9,370 nt of DNA from an uncultured Lachnospiraceae bacterium (GTDB lineage: Bacteria; Bacillota; Clostridia; Lachnospirales; Lachnospiraceae): the NCBI GenBank assembly GCA_948688495.1, contig CAPQSW010000059.1, forward strand, positions 1 to 9,370, given 5' to 3'. This document shows positions 1 to 6,362 of the stretch, one piece after another. Below the pieces are notes generated by a model, which ran no database searches, was not told where the DNA came from, and was given only the letters and a program-made list of their open reading frames with translations. The number at the start of each line of letters is the position of its first letter. The stretch's first letter is position 1. The translations under genes and the position numbers were made by a program.

Positions 1-2133
1 GAGGAATTCAATTTAGACGGAATGGTGGACATATATATTTATGAGAATGGCCAGCTTTTAGAGAATTTGGAAGAAATTGTACTGGAAACCAAGGATGATG
101 ATGCGTTTGACGAAAACAGTATTAACGAGATATTCAGGATAATGCATACCATCAAGGGATCTTCTGGTGTTATGATGTATGATAATATTATGAAGGTGTC
201 CCACAAGCTGGAAGATATATTCTACTACTTGAGAGAAAACATCGGCATCGAAGAACCACATATGGAACTTACAGAGATCGTGTTCCAGGTTTTGGATTTT
301 ATAAACGGGGAAATGGAAAAGATAAAGGACGGAAATGACCCTGATGGGGACAATTCCGAGCTGATTGTGATGATGGAGAAATTCCTTGAAAAGCTCAAGG
401 GAGTGATATCATCGTCAAAGGAAGAACCCGCACCGGAAGTGAAGGCAGAGCCTGCCAAAACGGACGCTGCAATGGAACTGGGACCGAATCAGTTCTATAT
501 AGCGCCACAGGCGTCAGGAGCGGCAAGATGTTTCCGCATTAAAATTACATACCATGAGGATACGCAGATGAGTAATCTGCGCGCCTATTCTGCTACATAT
601 GCTTTAAAAGAGTTTACAGAGGATGTGCATTACACACCAGAAGATATTTTGACGGATGAGACTTGCTCGGAAACGATTCTGGCGGAAGGCTTTCTGATGC
701 TGGTACGTGGTGATTTTACCGAGAGCAAGCTTCATGACCTCCTTGACACGACTTCCGAGATAAGCGGAATTGAGATTGAGGAGTGCTCGAATGCAGAGTT
801 CGAGAGAGGATTTTCGGATGAACCTGTTGCGGATGCAGCAGAACCTGTTGTCGCAGCACCGGAGATACCAAAGGTAGAAAAAGAACCTCAGCCTGGTGAT
901 TATGTCATTCAGAAAGAGGCAGGAAAAGCAAAGCAGATAACCAAGAAAAAGAAGAAAGAGACCAAGCAGGCATTTATGAGCGTCAGCATCGATAAGATGA
1001 ACAGCCTGATGAACCTGATGGGAGAAATGGTTATTGCCGAATCAGTAGTGCTTCAAAATCCGGATTTACAGGTGCCGAACCTTGATCTTTCCAATTTCCA
1101 GAAAGCAGCATCGCAGCTGTCGAAGATAACGACTGAAATGCAGGAGCTCATTATGTCGATGCGTATGATGCCGCTCACCAATACGTTCCAGAAGATGAAC
1201 AGAACGGTATTTGACATGTCTAGAAAGCTTGGAAAAAATATTGAGTTTGAGATGATAGGCGATACGACAGAAGTTGATAAGAACATTATCGAGAACATTT
1301 CGGATCCGTTGATGCACTTGGTTAGAAATTCCGTGGATCACGGAGTGGAGACACCGGAGGAGAGAACGGCTGCCGGAAAGAAAGAGCCTGCCAAGGTTAC
1401 GCTTGAAGCCAAGAATGAAGGCGGAAAGGTATGGATTTCCGTAAGAGATAACGGAAAAGGCCTTAACAGAAATAAACTATACAAGAAAGCTTGGGAGAAC
1501 GGTATTCTTCCAGACAACCGTATTGAGAGTGACTACACAGACAAGGAGATATTCCAGTTTATTACATTCCCCGGATTTTCCACGAAAGAGAAAGTTACAG
1601 AGTTCTCCGGACGTGGCGTGGGTATGGACGTAGTGGTTAAGAATATCCAGAAAATTGGTGGTGTGCTTGACATTGATTCCATCGAGGGCGAAGGAACCAC
1701 GATGACGATGAAGATTCCACTGACAATGGCAATTATTGACGGTATTGTCATGAGGAACGGTAATACCAAGTTTGTTATGGAAACGGGTGCGATTAAGCAG
1801 TTCATACGTGTGACAGACGATCAGATCATACATGAACCGAATGGTGAAGAATATGTCATGATACGAGGTGAATGTTATCCGATTCTCAGACTGAGCCAGA
1901 AGTATGATCTGGAAGATGCTGTGACAGACATTGAAGATGGTGTAATGCTTCTTCTTGAATATGAAGGAAATTCGCTTTGTGTACTGATAGACGAATTGAT
2001 TGGAACGCAGGAGATCGTTGTAAAACCGATACCGCCTTATGTGAAGAAAGTGCATGGCATCTCTGGCTGTACACAGCTTGGGGACGGAAGCATTGCACTG
2101 ATACTCGATGTAAGCGGTTTGATGCAGGATTAA
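1..2133 (+). CDS. cheA: Chemotaxis histidine kinase CheA (5' end probably outside window)
   Basis: Cytoplasmic kinase that takes signals from chemoreceptors and phosphorylates CheY/CheB-type regulators. The frame is open from base 1. The first in-window ATG is at 22 but has no well-spaced ribosome binding site, so the start is probably just upstream. Residue numbers here count from that ATG. P1/Hpt: phospho-acceptor H42 in MHTIKGSSG, with K45 and E64 as its usual partners. P2-like CheY-binding domain about 165-260, then an Ala/Pro/Glu linker and a Lys-rich stretch. P3 dimerisation from about 317. P4 ATPase: N box HLVRNSVDHG (432-441, N436), G1 DNGKG (476-480), G2 GRGVGMD (530-536). P5 CheW-like domain about 562-703, which docks to CheW and receptors. 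All catalytic motifs are intact and total length is normal. No cheW follows; a stand-alone Hpt gene does. The family call is very secure; the exact start is not. Confidence 0.97.
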   Translation, partial: EEFNLDGMVDIYIYENGQLLENLEEIVLETKDDDAFDENSINEIFRIMHTIKGSSGVMMYDNIMKVSHKLEDIFYYLRENIGIEEPHMELTEIVFQVLDFINGEMEKIKDGNDPDGDNSELIVMMEKFLEKLKGVISSSKEEPAPEVKAEPAKTDAAMELGPNQFYIAPQASGAARCFRIKITYHEDTQMSNLRAYSATYALKEFTEDVHYTPEDILTDETCSETILAEGFLMLVRGDFTESKLHDLLDTTSEISGIEIEECSNAEFERGFSDEPVADAAEPVVAAPEIPKVEKEPQPGDYVIQKEAGKAKQITKKKKKETKQAFMSVSIDKMNSLMNLMGEMVIAESVVLQNPDLQVPNLDLSNFQKAASQLSKITTEMQELIMSMRMMPLTNTFQKMNRTVFDMSRKLGKNIEFEMIGDTTEVDKNIIENISDPLMHLVRNSVDHGVETPEERTAAGKKEPAKVTLEAKNEGGKVWISVRDNGKGLNRNKLYKKAWENGILPDNRIESDYTDKEIFQFITFPGFSTKEKVTEFSGRGVGMDVVVKNIQKIGGVLDIDSIEGEGTTMTMKIPLTMAIIDGIVMRNGNTKFVMETGAIKQFIRVTDDQIIHEPNGEEYVMIRGECYPILRLSQKYDLEDAVTDIEDGVMLLLEYEGNSLCVLIDELIGTQEIVVKPIPPYVKKVHGISGCTQLGDGSIALILDVSGLMQD

Positions 2134-2139
2134 TTGGAT

Positions 2140-2144
2140 GGAGG
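2140..2144 (+). promoter_or_regulatory. Ribosome binding site deciding the Hpt gene start
   Basis: GGAGG lies 8 bases before the ATG at 2153. An in-frame ATG at 2138 overlaps this site and has no site of its own, so 2153 is taken as the start. Confidence 0.8.
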
Positions 2145-2152
2145 AAAACTAC

Positions 2153-2503
2153 ATGGATGCTGGTCAAAAGGAATTTTTGGAAGGAAAAGGCTTTGATGTA
2201 GACGGAACCATGAAACGATTTTTAAATAATGAGGCACTTTATTTCAAGTGCCTCAAGAAGTTTCTTGATGATTCCAGTTTTGACAAACTGAAGGAAGCTT
2301 ATGAAAAGGGAAACAGCAAGGAAGCTTTTGAGGGGGCACATACCATGAAGGGATTTGTGTCAAATCTTGGAATCAATGATTTGTATCATTTGCTGATACC
2401 GATGGTGGAGAAACTAAGGGCTCAGGATATGAATCTGGATGACGAGATGAAGCAGCTTGAAGTATTATATCAGGATACCTATAAAATCATAGAGGAGCTC
2501 TGA
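2153..2503 (+). CDS. Stand-alone Hpt (histidine phosphotransfer) protein
   Basis: Small 116-residue, apparently soluble helical protein expected to carry a phosphoryl group between a kinase or receiver domain and another receiver domain. The Hpt signature is AHTMKGFVSNLG, with H63 the likely phospho-acceptor and K66/G67 in the expected places, followed by a long amphipathic C-terminal helix. There is no kinase ATPase domain, receiver or membrane segment. It begins 19 bases after the cheA stop with its own strong ribosome binding site, so it is almost certainly co-transcribed with cheA. Its partner is not shown by the sequence. Candidates by proximity are the receiver of the downstream CheV-type protein and CheA-phosphorylated CheY; phosphate storage or removal is an alternative. 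The Hpt fold call is strong; the pathway role is inference. Confidence 0.88.
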   Translation: MDAGQKEFLEGKGFDVDGTMKRFLNNEALYFKCLKKFLDDSSFDKLKEAYEKGNSKEAFEGAHTMKGFVSNLGINDLYHLLIPMVEKLRAQDMNLDDEMKQLEVLYQDTYKIIEEL

Positions 2504-2519
2504 TTGCATTCCACTACTT

Positions 2520-2548
2520 TTGTCGGGGACAGGTTACTGTTCGGACAA
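2520..2548 (+). other. Hairpin in the spacer between the Hpt gene and the membrane-protein gene
   Basis: The 110-base gap at 2504-2613 holds an imperfect stem-loop. TTGTC (2520-2524) pairs with GACAA (2544-2548), and GGACAG (2527-2532) pairs with CTGTTC (2537-2542, one G-U). A GTTA loop closes it, with a small GG/G internal loop. No U-run follows, so it is not a classical terminator. I recognise no riboswitch class and no convincing promoter in this gap. It could be an mRNA processing or stability element. Confidence 0.4.
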
Positions 2549-2613
2549 CCACATAAACAGTGGGAAGAACAGGGCAGTGACTGACAGATAGCAGTGAAAG
2601 GCAGGGAATGCGA

Positions 2614-3186
2614 ATGGCAGACAAGACAGGATGGGTTGTGGACGGATTTCAGTTTGGAACCGAGGATGATGCAGTGCTTGCCAGAAATGAAAAGCTGCGC
2701 ATAGAGCGAATTGAAGAGAAAATGGATTACCAAAATCCGGAAATGGTAAGCGCGGTATACAAAAAGGCAATTGACAACCGAGTATTTAAGACACCGGTTG
2801 GGTATCATTATCTGAAAAAACTTCAGCAGGTGCTTGTTGAGGAGTCGGCAGAAGACGAGGCCGTTGCAGATATTCCGGTGTCCGGTGTGTACAGTATGCG
2901 TGAGAGCGCAAACCAGACTGTCGAGAGAATAAAGGCAAGTAAAAAGCCAGTAAAAAAAGAAAAACCAAAACAGGAATTTTTCAGCAGGAAAACTTCAATA
3001 ATAATAAATATCGGTCTGTTGATTCTGGTTCTTATAATGTTCGTGATATCGACGACAGGCTCCAATCCAACCGTATTAAATTATGAGAGGACTATTCAGG
3101 ATCGCTACGTTGAATGGGAACGTCAGCTGTCAGACAGAGAGAAAGTAATTCGGGAAAAGGAAAAGGAGCTTTTGATTGCCGAGTAA
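2614..3186 (+). CDS. Conserved single-pass membrane protein of unknown function
   Basis: About 190 residues, function not recognised. The N-terminal domain (about 1-75) contains GFQFGTEDDAVLAR and later NPEMVSAVYKKAIDNRVFKTPVGYHYLKKLQ. I have the impression this belongs to a small domain common in Lachnospiraceae proteins. A charged, probably disordered linker with a Lys-rich end (KKPVKKEKPK) leads to one membrane segment at about 127-149. A short segment ending in a coiled-coil-like run rich in Arg, Glu and Lys follows (ERQLSDREKVIREKEKELL). By the positive-inside rule the N-terminal domain is cytoplasmic and the coiled coil is outside. Start 2614 is chosen because AGGGA at 2603-2607 is well spaced for it; an in-frame ATG at 2608 is possible. 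It lies 34 bases before the response-regulator gene, which suggests a link to that signalling system. That link is inference. Confidence 0.82.
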   Translation: MADKTGWVVDGFQFGTEDDAVLARNEKLRIERIEEKMDYQNPEMVSAVYKKAIDNRVFKTPVGYHYLKKLQQVLVEESAEDEAVADIPVSGVYSMRESANQTVERIKASKKPVKKEKPKQEFFSRKTSIIINIGLLILVLIMFVISTTGSNPTVLNYERTIQDRYVEWERQLSDREKVIREKEKELLIAE

Positions 3187-3220
3187 ACAACCGAAAATAA
3201 AATGAGGATATGGTTTTGAT

Positions 3221-3895
3221 ATGATGAAGCTCAAAATACTTGTGGTAGATGACGAGAGCAGAATGCGCAAGCTTGTAAAGGATTTCCTTGTAAAACAAAA
3301 TTATGAGGTGTTGGAAGCAGGTGACGGAAGTGAGGCGCTTGACATTTTTTTTGAGAATCAGGATATAGCGCTGATAATTCTTGATGTGATGATGCCTAAG
3401 ATGGACGGGTGGCAGGTGTGCAGGGAAGTGAGAAATTATTCTAAGGTTCCGATTATTATGCTTACGGCACGCACGGATGAGCGGGATGAGCTTCAGGGAT
3501 TCCAGCTGGGAGTGGACGAGTATATTGCCAAGCCATTCAGCCCTAAAATACTGGTGGCGCGGGTGGAAGCAATATTGCGCAGGACATGCCAGACGGCAGA
3601 AACGGATATTCTGGAATACGGCGGAATTTCCATCGACAAGGCAGCGCACGTAGTTACAATAGATGAAAAGAACGTTGACCTAAGCTTTAAGGAATTTGAA
3701 CTTTTGACATATTTTATGGAAAATAAGGGAATTGCACTATCAAGAGAGAAAATCTTAAATAGTGTATGGAATTATGATTATTTTGGCGATGCCAGAACGA
3801 TAGACACACATGTGAAAAAACTCAGGAGCAAGATGGGGGAAAAAGGAGAACTGATAAAGACCGTTTGGGGAATGGGCTATAAGCTTGAAGTGTAA
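3221..3895 (+). CDS. OmpR/PhoB-family DNA-binding response regulator
   Basis: Transcription factor of a two-component system, 224 residues, normal for the family. The receiver domain (about 3-120) has the acidic pair D10/D11, phospho-acceptor D55 in LDVMMPKMDGW, T82 in MLTAR and K104 in the AKPF motif, so all phosphorylation-switch residues are present. The C-terminal winged helix (about 130-224) has the recognition-helix pattern DARTIDTHVKKLRSKM and the closing WGMGYKLE. It most likely binds direct repeats near its targets as a dimer after phosphorylation by the kinase encoded immediately downstream. Start 3221 gives MMKLKILVVDDE. GAGG at 3204-3207 is somewhat far (13 bases); the ATG at 3224 is an equal alternative. 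Target genes cannot be read from the window; the downstream lipoprotein is a plausible one. Confidence 0.95.
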   Translation: MMKLKILVVDDESRMRKLVKDFLVKQNYEVLEAGDGSEALDIFFENQDIALIILDVMMPKMDGWQVCREVRNYSKVPIIMLTARTDERDELQGFQLGVDEYIAKPFSPKILVARVEAILRRTCQTAETDILEYGGISIDKAAHVVTIDEKNVDLSFKEFELLTYFMENKGIALSREKILNSVWNYDYFGDARTIDTHVKKLRSKMGEKGELIKTVWGMGYKLEV

Positions 3896-3911
3896 AGAGC
3901 AGGTAAAAGAT

Positions 3912-5390
3912 ATGAAACATTCTATAAAGCGGGAGATTGCCCTTATATTTAGCGCTGTTATGGCGGGTACGATCATTCTCTGCCTGATTATCAATAACAG
4001 CTTTCTTGAAAATTTTTATATACAGAATAAGAGACATGCAATTAAGGACGCTTATTCAAGAATTAACGAAGTGGTGACAAACGGGGATATCACATCGGAG
4101 GAATTCGATATTGAACTGCGCAAAACATGTGACATGTATAATATTGGTCTTCTGGTAATTGATGTGGGGTCGAATATTATTAAGTCCAGCACAAGAGATG
4201 CAGACAAACTCCTGCGCAGACTGTACGACAATTTTTTTAAACCATCCAGCGATACCGTTTATCTGGATGAAAACAACAACTATTCTCTGGCGACTGTAAT
4301 GGACAAATCAACAGCTACAGAATATCTGGAAATGTGGGGGATTCTTGACAACGGCAATTTGTTCCTGATACGGTCACCGCTTGAAAGCATACGCGATAGC
4401 GTAAAGATTGCGAATCAGTTCCTTGCGTATGTGGGACTAGCGGCCGCACTAGTAAGCGCCGCACTGATATGGTTTGTGACAACAAGAATCACAAGGCCAA
4501 TTATGGAATTGAAAAAAATATCCGAGAAGATGACAAAGCTGGATTTTGAGACGAAATATAAAAGCCGCGGACAAAATGAGATAGATTTGCTCGGGGAACA
4601 TATCAATGAACTTTCGAGCGCACTGGAAAAGACAATATGTGAACTAAAAACCGCAAACAATGAATTGAAGCGCGATATTGAGAAAAAAGAGCAGATAGAT
4701 GAAATGCGCAAAGAGTTTCTTTCGAATGTCTCACATGAGTTGAAAACACCGATAGCGCTGATACAGGGCTATGCCGAGGGACTGAAGGAAGGCATCAGTG
4801 ATGATGATGTGGAAAACAGGAATTTTTACTGTGATGTCATTATGGATGAGGCCGGTAAGATGAACACAATGGTCAAAAAGCTTCTTGATTTGAACCAGCT
4901 TGAGTTTGGCAATGACGTTGTGACAATGGAACGGTTTGACATTGTAGCGCTTGTCAGCAATTTTATGGCATCAGCAGATATTTTAATACATCAAAATGAT
5001 ATTACACTTCGTCTTGCCTGCCATGAACCGATTTATGTGTGGGCAGATGAGTTCAAGACAGAGGAAATTGTACGAAATTTTTTCAGTAATGCAATGAACC
5101 ATGCAAATGGTGACAGAGTTATTGAGATTAAATATAGGCTTATTGAAGACGAAAATGCTAACAGGGTGCGTGTGAGCGTGTTTAATACAGGCGAACCGAT
5201 ACCGGAGGATGCACTTCCGCATATTTGGGAGAAATTCTATAAGGTAGATAAGGCAAGAACACGTGAGTATGGAGGCAGCGGAGTAGGATTATCTATCGTA
5301 AAGGCAATCATGGAATCCATGAATCAGCAGTACGGTGTTATCAATTATACCAATGGAGTAGAGTTCTGGTTTGAACTTGAGACCAAATAA
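3912..5390 (+). CDS. Membrane sensor histidine kinase, HAMP-containing, partner of the upstream regulator
   Basis: About 492 residues. TM1 about 8-30, an extracytoplasmic sensing region of about 135 residues with no recognised domain, TM2 170-190, HAMP about 190-243 (begins RITRPIMELKK), then a coiled linker. The DHp domain carries phospho-acceptor H275 in SNVSHELKTP. The ATPase domain has an N box around N389/N393 (RNFFSNAMNHA). The G1 equivalent is VFNTGEPIP, where the canonical Asp of DNG is replaced by Asn (N425); I believe this variant is common in related Firmicutes kinases. The G2 box is GGSGVGLS (454-461). It should autophosphorylate and pass phosphate to the adjacent OmpR-type regulator. 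ATG 3912 is preferred, with AGGT at 3901-3904 suitably placed. The upstream TTG at 3885 overlaps the regulator gene and has a poor site. The ligand is unknown. Confidence 0.95.
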   Translation: MKHSIKREIALIFSAVMAGTIILCLIINNSFLENFYIQNKRHAIKDAYSRINEVVTNGDITSEEFDIELRKTCDMYNIGLLVIDVGSNIIKSSTRDADKLLRRLYDNFFKPSSDTVYLDENNNYSLATVMDKSTATEYLEMWGILDNGNLFLIRSPLESIRDSVKIANQFLAYVGLAAALVSAALIWFVTTRITRPIMELKKISEKMTKLDFETKYKSRGQNEIDLLGEHINELSSALEKTICELKTANNELKRDIEKKEQIDEMRKEFLSNVSHELKTPIALIQGYAEGLKEGISDDDVENRNFYCDVIMDEAGKMNTMVKKLLDLNQLEFGNDVVTMERFDIVALVSNFMASADILIHQNDITLRLACHEPIYVWADEFKTEEIVRNFFSNAMNHANGDRVIEIKYRLIEDENANRVRVSVFNTGEPIPEDALPHIWEKFYKVDKARTREYGGSGVGLSIVKAIMESMNQQYGVINYTNGVEFWFELETK

Positions 5391-5392
5391 AT

Positions 5393-5397
5393 GGAGG
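5393..5397 (+). promoter_or_regulatory. Ribosome binding site supporting a TTG start
   Basis: GGAGG lies 7 bases before the TTG at 5405. The stretch TTGAAAAAGGGG encodes the start of a perfect lipoprotein signal peptide, so this rare start codon is well supported. Confidence 0.8.
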
Positions 5398-5404
5398 TGT
5401 TCGT

Positions 5405-6175
5405 TTGAAAAAGGGGAAAGTTTTGGGGCTTTTTGCCATGTCGGCAATGCTGTTGACCGGCTGTGTGGATTCCATGCCGGAACTTACGGCAGAACAGTCT
5501 GAACTGGTTGCAGAATATGCGGCAGGGCTCATCTTAAAATACTCACCCAAATATAATTATAAAATTGTAAGTGAGGAGGAAGTGGCAGCGGCGAAGGCAG
5601 ATTTGCAGGAGACGGACGAAACAGAGACTAACGTGGAAACAGAGACAGACCAGACACAGGGGGAGGAGCAGGAGAATACAGGAACCGATGTGCCGCAGGA
5701 GGAGTCTCCGTCTGAGACGGAAGAAACGACAGAAGCAGAAATTGTGTCGTCTGCGGATATTGACCTGGCGGCAGAGCTTGGAATAGATGATGTGATTATC
5801 AGATTCCAGTCATTTGAATTATGTGATTCTTATCCACAGGAAAATACCGGATTCAGCGTGGATGCTGCTCAGGGAAAGAAACTGCTTGTGGTTCATTTTG
5901 ACCTCGAAGGGTCGCCGGAGGAGGATGTGAACTGTAGTTTCTTTGAATACGGACTAAAGATTCGTATGAAAATAAATGAAATAGGCGCTGTCTCGGCGCT
6001 GAATACAATGATTCCAAATGATTTGATGTCTTATATGGATGTTGTTCCTGCAGGAGAGACGGTCGATACGGTGATTGTTGCAGAGATCGGAGAAATGACA
6101 GAACAGGAAATTCATGACCTCACCTTACAAATATCCTCAGAAAATGGTCAAAGCTGTACTGTGAAATTAAAGTAA
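5405..6175 (+). CDS. Secreted lipoprotein with acidic linker and C-terminal Ig-like domain
   Basis: 256 residues, translated from a TTG start. Residues 1-19 form a lipoprotein signal peptide (MKKGKVLGLF, then a hydrophobic run) ending in the lipobox LTG-C with C20 as the lipid-modified cysteine, so the mature protein is anchored on the outer face of the membrane. A short helical segment about 25-60 is followed by an extended Glu/Thr/Gln-rich linker at about 67-113, likely a disordered spacer through the cell wall. The C-terminal part (about 125-256) is predicted to be beta-rich. GKKLLVVHFDLEG and VPAGETVDTVIV resemble the DUF4352/DUF5067 type of Ig-like lipoprotein domain; that assignment is from memory of the pattern and moderate. 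It starts 14 bases after the kinase stop and is probably in the same operon, so it may be a ligand-binding or regulatory partner of the sensor or its main output. Confidence 0.88.
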   Translation: MKKGKVLGLFAMSAMLLTGCVDSMPELTAEQSELVAEYAAGLILKYSPKYNYKIVSEEEVAAAKADLQETDETETNVETETDQTQGEEQENTGTDVPQEESPSETEETTEAEIVSSADIDLAAELGIDDVIIRFQSFELCDSYPQENTGFSVDAAQGKKLLVVHFDLEGSPEEDVNCSFFEYGLKIRMKINEIGAVSALNTMIPNDLMSYMDVVPAGETVDTVIVAEIGEMTEQEIHDLTLQISSENGQSCTVKLK

Positions 6176-6228
6176 TTTTACCAGTTAAAAGAGGAGCGGA
6201 GAAATTGATAAAAATTTTCTGAAAATAT

Positions 6229-6258
6229 TTGTATTTATTCCTATACATATGTTATAAT
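6229..6258 (+). promoter_or_regulatory. Extended -10 vegetative promoter
   Basis: TG at 6250-6251, one base, then a perfect TATAAT at 6253-6258 form an extended -10 element. A weak -35 candidate, TTGTAT at 6229-6234, lies 18 bases upstream with 3 of 6 consensus matches. Extended -10 promoters commonly tolerate a poor -35. Transcription would start near 6265, giving a leader of about 98 bases before the CheV-type gene. Confidence 0.6.
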
Positions 6259-6300
6259 TAATAAAAGATAAACACTCTGCAAAGCAGTGATAATAAAGAG

Positions 6301-6338
6301 ATTGAAAATATGAATAAAAAACAAGAAATATTTTCAAT
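6301..6338 (+). repeat. Perfect 11-bp inverted repeat in the leader
   Basis: ATTGAAAATAT (6301-6311) and its exact reverse complement ATATTTTCAAT (6328-6338) flank a 16-base A-rich centre. In RNA this could form a weak A/U stem just before the ribosome binding site. In DNA it could be a dimeric regulator site. The core TGAAAATAT also occurs at 6220-6228 upstream of the promoter. Confidence 0.55.
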
Positions 6339-6345
6339 TGTCTGA
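6310..6345 (+). CDS. Possible 11-residue leader peptide
   Basis: ATG at 6310 opens a short frame encoding MNKKQEIFSIV, ending in TGA at 6343-6345, 17 bases before the CheV-type start. A weak purine-rich site (AAAGAG at 6295-6300) lies 9 bases upstream. It sits across the inverted repeat, so its translation could affect that fold. Such short frames arise by chance in A/T-rich DNA, so this is only a candidate. Confidence 0.18.
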   Translation: MNKKQEIFSIV

Positions 6346-6362
6346 TAGAATGGAGGTTTAAT

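Larger units (their letters stand above)
6176..6362 (+). promoter_or_regulatory. Non-coding promoter and leader region upstream of the CheV-type gene
   Basis: This 187-base A/T-rich stretch contains no sizeable gene. It holds an extended -10 promoter (6250-6258), a small CTGC/GCAG hairpin at about 6275-6287, a perfect inverted repeat (6301-6338), a possible 11-codon ORF (6310-6345) and a GGAGG ribosome binding site at 6352-6356, 6 bases before the ATG. I see no convincing terminator for the preceding lipoprotein operon, so read-through is possible. Confidence 0.6.

Noticed and set aside
1477..2055. 192-codon open frame on the minus strand
   Set aside because: It lies wholly inside cheA, whose P4 and P5 motifs occupy the other strand. 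The minus-strand product has no family features.
2504..2613. Cyclic-di-GMP or other riboswitch
   Set aside because: The conserved sequence blocks of riboswitch classes I know are absent; only a simple stem-loop is visible.
3885..3911. TTG start for the sensor kinase overlapping the regulator gene
   Set aside because: It has no clear ribosome binding site, and the nine added residues are charged and uncharacteristic. ATG 3912 gives a typical start before the first membrane segment.
4436..4453. ACTAG-GCGGCCGC-ACTAGT-like cluster of restriction sites, resembling a cloning linker
   Set aside because: It is in frame and encodes GLAAALV within a normal second membrane segment of the sensor kinase, with no disruption of the protein. 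Coincidence is the simplest reading.
5571..5786. Arg-rich 71-codon frame on the plus strand
   Set aside because: It is a frame shadow of the acidic linker of the lipoprotein; purine-rich Glu codons read one frame over give Arg and Lys.
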